NCBI GenBank assembly: GCA_949283205.1
Contig: CASDSD010000039.1
Location: forward strand, 1-64,000
Reading direction: 5' to 3'
DNA length: 64,000 nucleotides
Source: an uncultured Alistipes sp.
GTDB lineage: Bacteria > Bacteroidota > Bacteroidia > Bacteroidales > Rikenellaceae
Shown: positions 60,456 through 64,000 of the stretch, in pieces
How the letters are laid out: each line of letters begins with the position of its first letter
Numbering within the stretch: position 1 is the stretch's first letter
Position numbers and translations under genes: made by a program
The notes under the pieces: model-generated
What the model was told of the DNA's origin: nothing
The model's database searches: none
What the model saw: only the letters and a program-made list of their open reading frames with translations

Positions 60456-60953
60456 ATGAAACGCATAGGAGTAATATCCGACACGCACGGCACCTTCGAC
60501 GACGTGTTGAAACACTTTCTGGAGGATGTCGACGAAATATGGCATGCGGGCGACTTCGGCTCGATAGAGACTGCCGACGCCATCGCGGCCTTCAAGCCCC
60601 TGCACGGGGTCTATGGCAACATAGACGGCGGCACGACGCGCCGCGTCTACCACAGCTCGGCATTCTTCGAGTGCGAGAGCAAACGGGTTCTGATAACCCA
60701 TATCGGAGGCTATCCGCGCCACTACTCTCCGCCTGCGATGCAGCTGATACAGGGCGCGCAGCCCGACATCTTCGTGGCGGGGCACTCGCATATACTCAAG
60801 GTGATGTTCGATCCCGTGTACCGGCTGTTATACATCAACCCCGGGGCTGCGGGCGAGTACGGATTCCACAAGGTGCGCACGGCGGTTCGTTTCACCATCG
60901 ACGGCGATGACATGCGTGACATGGAGATAGGCGAGTGGCCGCGCCGCGGGTAG
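60456..60953 (+). CDS. YfcE/MJ0936-type metallophosphoesterase
   Basis: This is a small cytoplasmic phosphodiesterase of 165 aa. The metal-binding motifs occur in order: ISDTHG (first Asp and His), HAGDFGS (second Asp), VYGNID (Asn), LITHIGGYP (His) and GHSHI (final His pair). The size matches YfcE-type enzymes active on phosphodiesters in vitro; the physiological substrate is unclear. It follows the alpha/beta hydrolase and ends at a hairpin terminator. Confidence 0.92.
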   Translation: MKRIGVISDTHGTFDDVLKHFLEDVDEIWHAGDFGSIETADAIAAFKPLHGVYGNIDGGTTRRVYHSSAFFECESKRVLITHIGGYPRHYSPPAMQLIQGAQPDIFVAGHSHILKVMFDPVYRLLYINPGAAGEYGFHKVRTAVRFTIDGDDMRDMEIGEWPRRG

Positions 60954-60982
60954 TGTGTCGCTGCCTGCTGCAGGATATGACA

Positions 60983-61022
60983 AACGGGTGCGATCCCTTG
61001 GAGGATCGCACCCGTTCGTTTT
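60983..61022. terminator. Hairpin terminator between convergent genes
   Basis: A 14-bp perfect stem, AACGGGTGCGATCC (60983-60996) with GGATCGCACCCGTT (61003-61016), followed by CGTTTTG. Confidence 0.9.
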
Positions 61023-61038
61023 GCGTCGTGTGACGAGG

Positions 61039-62646
61039 TTATTTTACTATTAGCTCGCCGTATGCTCGGTCGGCAAGGGCCGTAAGCAGGGCGCGTGCCG
61101 ACTTCCACTCTGCGGGCGGGACGATCGCCTTGTTGATCCTCACGTTGCGCGTGACGGTGGCCTTGCCGCCCTCGACCTCTATGCGGAGCGTCACTTCGCC
61201 AACCGAGTTGGAGATCTTCAGCTCACGGTTCGGCGTAAGGATGCGGCCGTCGGTCTCGACGGTGAAGCGTACCTCGTCGTCGCATACGAAGGGCATCTCG
61301 AAATATTGCGTGCGCTCCGTCCCCGGACGCGACATTCCCCACGACTCGGCAAACCCTGTGGCGGGCAGTTTCACCAGACGGTATCCCGAGCGGTCGGCAA
61401 CGCTGACGGCAGGTGTCTGCTCCGTCTTCGAGGTTACGCCGCTGCGGACGGTTTCGACTTCGGTCGTGGCGGCGGCTTCCGTCCCCTTGACCGTGATATT
61501 TACCGCAGCCCTGCAACTGTTGCCGCAGGGGGCGAAGCCGATCTTCTCGCCGCTTGTTACCGAGTATGCCTCGTCGCGGTCGCTGCGCAGCTGCAGGTCG
61601 ACGGGAGAGCCTGTCGAGGTGTAGTATTCGTCTTTGCCGTCGATTGCGACCCGTACCGCGAAACTCTTGATGTCGCGCAGCATCTTCACGGCGTGGCAGG
61701 CGGGATATACCGCCACCGGCTCGGCGTCGATGCCCTCGGCCGCGAGCATGCGGGCCAGAAGCGTGCATTTCTCGAGTTCGGTGCCGTAGGCCGATGACAG
61801 CACCTCTCTTGCCGTGCGGCTGCGGTAGCCTGCCATATGGGGCGTTACGCCGCATGAGCCGAGATTCGACGTCATATAGTCACAATATGCTTTTACGGTC
61901 CCGGCCTTTGAGTCGCGCGCAAGTCCCGGTATGCGTACTATGTCGCGTTCCGAGCGGGCGATGCGGCTAAGGGCGTCGGCCGTCGAGGCGAATGTCGTGG
62001 CGCAGAGTATGGGGCGTCCTTCGCCGTTCTGCGGCATGTTGCCCTCATCGTAGTATGCGGCGAGGTTGCGGAACTGCCACGTATAGGTGTCGCCCGTGCG
62101 GCGGGGCTTCATGGCGGGGTCGTAACGCAGCTCGGTGCCTGCGGGTACGGTGATCTCGATACGGCGCTCCTTTACCGAGGCGGCAGGCTCGGTGAGCATC
62201 TCGCACACCTCCAGTGCAGGGTAGAAGCCCGCCTTCGTCGAGAGCGTGTAGTCGAGGTGTATCGTGGCGCCGATCTCCAGCCCCGTATGGGTTATGACCG
62301 CCTCGAGCAGGCGGTTGTATGCCGGGGCATCGGCCGCGGCGCTGGGCAGCGATTTGTTGACGGCGTTGCCGGGCAACTCTATTACGGTGCCGTCGGCCTG
62401 TGTCGTGTAGGCCTCGTTTATGGTCAGGGTCTGGTATTCGGGGTCATAGACGACGAACGTCTCGCCGAAGAGGTCGTTGAACGAGGTGTGGGTCTCGAGT
62501 TTCAGGTCCATCACGCGGCGGTACTGCTGCGAGCCGTCGGCCGCGAGCGTGTAGCAGGTGTGGAGTTTGTCGTATGTGGCCTCGTCGCCGGCGTATGCCG
62601 CCGTGAAGGCCAGAAGGCACAATATGGTTGCTATGTATCGTTTCAT
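61039..62646 (-). CDS. Secreted DUF3857/transglutaminase-like protein lacking the catalytic triad
   Basis: The 535-aa protein has a signal peptide (MKRYIATILCLLAFTAAYAG). A DUF3857-like beta domain follows (about 30-205), with PEYQTLTINEAYTTQADGT and DYTLSTKAGFYP. A transglutaminase-like domain occupies 240-350. Where the paralogue next door has GVCKDKAALL, this protein has GTELEKCTLL (288-297), so the nucleophile Cys is Glu290. The His and Asp positions also appear replaced, around SFAVRVAID and TSTGSP. The C-terminal 150 residues are beta-rich. It is probably a structural or binding partner rather than an enzyme. Only 6 bp separate it from the upstream gene, so the two are cotranscribed. 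Confidence 0.8.
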   Translation of the reverse strand: MKRYIATILCLLAFTAAYAGDEATYDKLHTCYTLAADGSQQYRRVMDLKLETHTSFNDLFGETFVVYDPEYQTLTINEAYTTQADGTVIELPGNAVNKSLPSAAADAPAYNRLLEAVITHTGLEIGATIHLDYTLSTKAGFYPALEVCEMLTEPAASVKERRIEITVPAGTELRYDPAMKPRRTGDTYTWQFRNLAAYYDEGNMPQNGEGRPILCATTFASTADALSRIARSERDIVRIPGLARDSKAGTVKAYCDYMTSNLGSCGVTPHMAGYRSRTAREVLSSAYGTELEKCTLLARMLAAEGIDAEPVAVYPACHAVKMLRDIKSFAVRVAIDGKDEYYTSTGSPVDLQLRSDRDEAYSVTSGEKIGFAPCGNSCRAAVNITVKGTEAAATTEVETVRSGVTSKTEQTPAVSVADRSGYRLVKLPATGFAESWGMSRPGTERTQYFEMPFVCDDEVRFTVETDGRILTPNRELKISNSVGEVTLRIEVEGGKATVTRNVRINKAIVPPAEWKSARALLTALADRAYGELIVK

Positions 62647-62652
62647 CTTGCT

Positions 62653-64000
62653 CTATCTCTTTTCGAATACCAAATCCTTTATTGCGTTGAATCCCATGAC
62701 CGACTCGCGGAACTGGGTCCAGTCGGCGGCATCATATACACGTTTTCCGAGCGATATGCGCTGCTGCAGGTGCAGCGTCGCGCCCGATTGCGAACAGCTG
62801 CCTTCGTAATTGACAACGTCGCCGCCCGCCTCGGCCCCGTACGGCTCGCCGGCAAGGGCGTAGCCCTCGGGCAGCGTTATCTGTTCGTCAAGCTCCACAA
62901 GGCGCGAGGTCGAATCCTTGAAGGCGTAGCGTCGCGTCTCGGGTGAGAGATCGAGTCGCAGGAACGAATATATCGAGTTGTAGAGTCCGGTCTTCACTAT
63001 GGGGCGGCAGATCATGACGCCGTCACCTACAGCCGCATAGTCGGGGATCTCGAAGCGTACGGTTATCGAGAGGGGCCCCTGCTGGTAGTCGGCGGGATTT
63101 TTCCCCGCATCGTACGACAGGAGGCGCGCCTGCGGCGATATGTTCAGCAGCTCGCGTTCTATCGCGGCGCGTACGCGGGCACGCATGCCCGTGGTGAAGG
63201 GACGGCGTGCCGAGGCGTCCGACAGCCCCTCGGCCTCGACAACGAAACTGCCCGTAAGTTTGCCGCGGGCATCGAGCCGCGACGTGGCCCTTATGCGGAA
63301 GTAGTGGTTCTCCGGGGCCGAGAGGGGCGTAAGGCAGAGGTCCGACCCCTCGGGTATGCCGGGCAGGTAGTTCTGCTGCTGCTCGGCGCTGCTCCACAGC
63401 TCGCGGCTGAAGGGCACCCACGTCGGGTCGAGCGGCATGTATGTGCCGTCGTCGAGCTTCACGACAGCCACGCAGTGGTTGAAGTGGTCGGCGGGGATCG
63501 CCTCGATGCGCGAGCCGGCCATGGTCATGGCAGGGTAGGCCTCGAAACCCGCCATGCGGAGCATCGAGATGAGCAGCGCCGCCTTGTCCTTGCAGACGCC
63601 GCAGCGGTCTGTGAAGTTGGTGCGGGTGTTGTGCAGCGTGTAACCCTCGCCCTCGCCCATCGAGATGCCCGAATAACGCATGTTGTCGGCCACCCAGTGT
63701 GTCAGCACGGCGATCTTGCGCATAGGGTCGTCGATGCCGCGTATCAGCTCGTCTACCTTGGCCTGCGCCTCGGGTGTGGGGTCGAAGCTGCCGTAGTCCT
63801 CGTTCACGCCGTGGAACCAGAGCGACTTGTCGCGCCACGAGTCGGTCGACGAGAGCATCAGCTTCGGCGCCACGTCGTAGAGGTCGACCATGTTCGATTC
63901 CGAGATGAAGGGCATCGCATCCTCTACCGTGAACGACAGTATCTGCCTTCCGTCGGCAAAGCGTACCGAGGGGGAACATGTTCCCTGATAGAACTCATAC
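62653..64000 (-). CDS. DUF3857/transglutaminase domain protein with intact catalytic triad; N-terminus cut by window edge
   Basis: The gene enters from the right edge; 449 C-terminal codons are visible. A transglutaminase core is present: RCGVCKDKAALL with the Cys at 63592-63594, DHFNHCVAVV with the His at 63475-63477, and MPLDPTWVPF with the Asp at 63427-63429. The upstream part (DLYDVAPKLMLSSTDSWRD and the DPTPEAQAKVDELI helix) fits the DUF3857-to-transglutaminase linker. The C-terminal 250 residues are beta-rich. It is probably secreted, as a protease-like or crosslinking enzyme of the envelope. It lies just ahead of the triad-less paralogue on one transcript. Confidence 0.85.
   Translation of the reverse strand, partial: YEFYQGTCSPSVRFADGRQILSFTVEDAMPFISESNMVDLYDVAPKLMLSSTDSWRDKSLWFHGVNEDYGSFDPTPEAQAKVDELIRGIDDPMRKIAVLTHWVADNMRYSGISMGEGEGYTLHNTRTNFTDRCGVCKDKAALLISMLRMAGFEAYPAMTMAGSRIEAIPADHFNHCVAVVKLDDGTYMPLDPTWVPFSRELWSSAEQQQNYLPGIPEGSDLCLTPLSAPENHYFRIRATSRLDARGKLTGSFVVEAEGLSDASARRPFTTGMRARVRAAIERELLNISPQARLLSYDAGKNPADYQQGPLSITVRFEIPDYAAVGDGVMICRPIVKTGLYNSIYSFLRLDLSPETRRYAFKDSTSRLVELDEQITLPEGYALAGEPYGAEAGGDVVNYEGSCSQSGATLHLQQRISLGKRVYDAADWTQFRESVMGFNAIKDLVFEKR

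Overview
The window is a stretch of chromosome from a high-GC member of the Bacteroidales. Alistipes (Rikenellaceae) is the best fit. I infer this from the Bacteroidetes-type promoters (TTTG, 19-21 bp, TAnnTTTG) seen ahead of many genes, the near absence of Shine-Dalgarno sites, a fimbrillin-like lipoprotein, the Na+-pumping methylmalonyl-CoA decarboxylase operon of succinate-to-propionate fermenters, a glutamate decarboxylase, a tryptophanase-family lyase, and the gene orders ftsK-lolA and gyrA-TPR. Nothing looks like a prophage, integrative element, insertion sequence or CRISPR array.

Layout. 1-4.0 kb: an ECF sigma factor with a probable membrane partner (cut by the left edge), a divergent small membrane protein, a metallo-beta-lactamase-fold hydrolase and an unknown membrane protein. 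4.0-18.9 kb: a forward housekeeping block with plsC, topoisomerase IV (parE, parC), aroK, murI, ftsK, a LolA-like chaperone, gyrA and a TPR protein. 19-24 kb: a surface lipoprotein preceded by a 38-codon peptide gene, an alpha/beta hydrolase, a DUF2089-like regulator, a Yip1-like membrane protein, and two tRNA-Pro genes separated by a long purine/pyrimidine tract. 24.4-31.2 kb: glutamate decarboxylase, a secreted EEP-family phosphatase/nuclease, an SPFH/Arc-like/membrane-protein operon, a sirtuin overlapping an L,D-transpeptidase-like gene, and a membrane acyltransferase. 31.2-39.1 kb: a divergent tryptophanase/tyrosine phenol-lyase homologue, a thioredoxin-like protein with meaB, then mce-mmdA-mmdD-mmdC-mmdB. 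39.2-44.8 kb: a lipoprotein carrying a sequence otherwise typical of the decarboxylase beta subunit, short malic enzyme, and thrB-thrC behind an Ile/Thr/Val-rich leader peptide. 45-48 kb: rplM-rpsI and rpsB-tsf. 48-64 kb: dipeptidase, alpha-L-rhamnosidase, a Clp ATPase, a flavodoxin-like reductase, an FAD-dependent lipoprotein, rarA, an alpha/beta hydrolase, a phosphodiesterase, and two adjacent DUF3857/transglutaminase-like proteins, the last cut by the right edge.

How the genes work together. The mce-mmd operon together with divergent meaB covers epimerisation and decarboxylation of methylmalonyl-CoA to propionyl-CoA with Na+ export; the mutase itself is not in the window. thrB and thrC convert homoserine to threonine and appear to be controlled by attenuation. 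parE/parC and gyrA cover most of the type II topoisomerase set, gyrB lying elsewhere.

The observations I think most worth following are: (1) a divergent, nearly symmetrical pair of ECF-type promoters forming an 11-bp inverted repeat between the sigma gene and the 137-aa membrane protein gene; (2) a 13-residue identity between the Na+-pump beta subunit and a neighbouring secreted lipoprotein; (3) the thrBC leader peptide with alternative hairpins; (4) a paired active and catalytically dead transglutaminase; (5) the 38-aa peptide gene ahead of the fimbrillin-like lipoprotein; (6) a tryptophanase-family lyase with tyrosine-phenol-lyase-type specificity residues but a lost arginine; (7) ParE with EGLSA in place of EGDSA.
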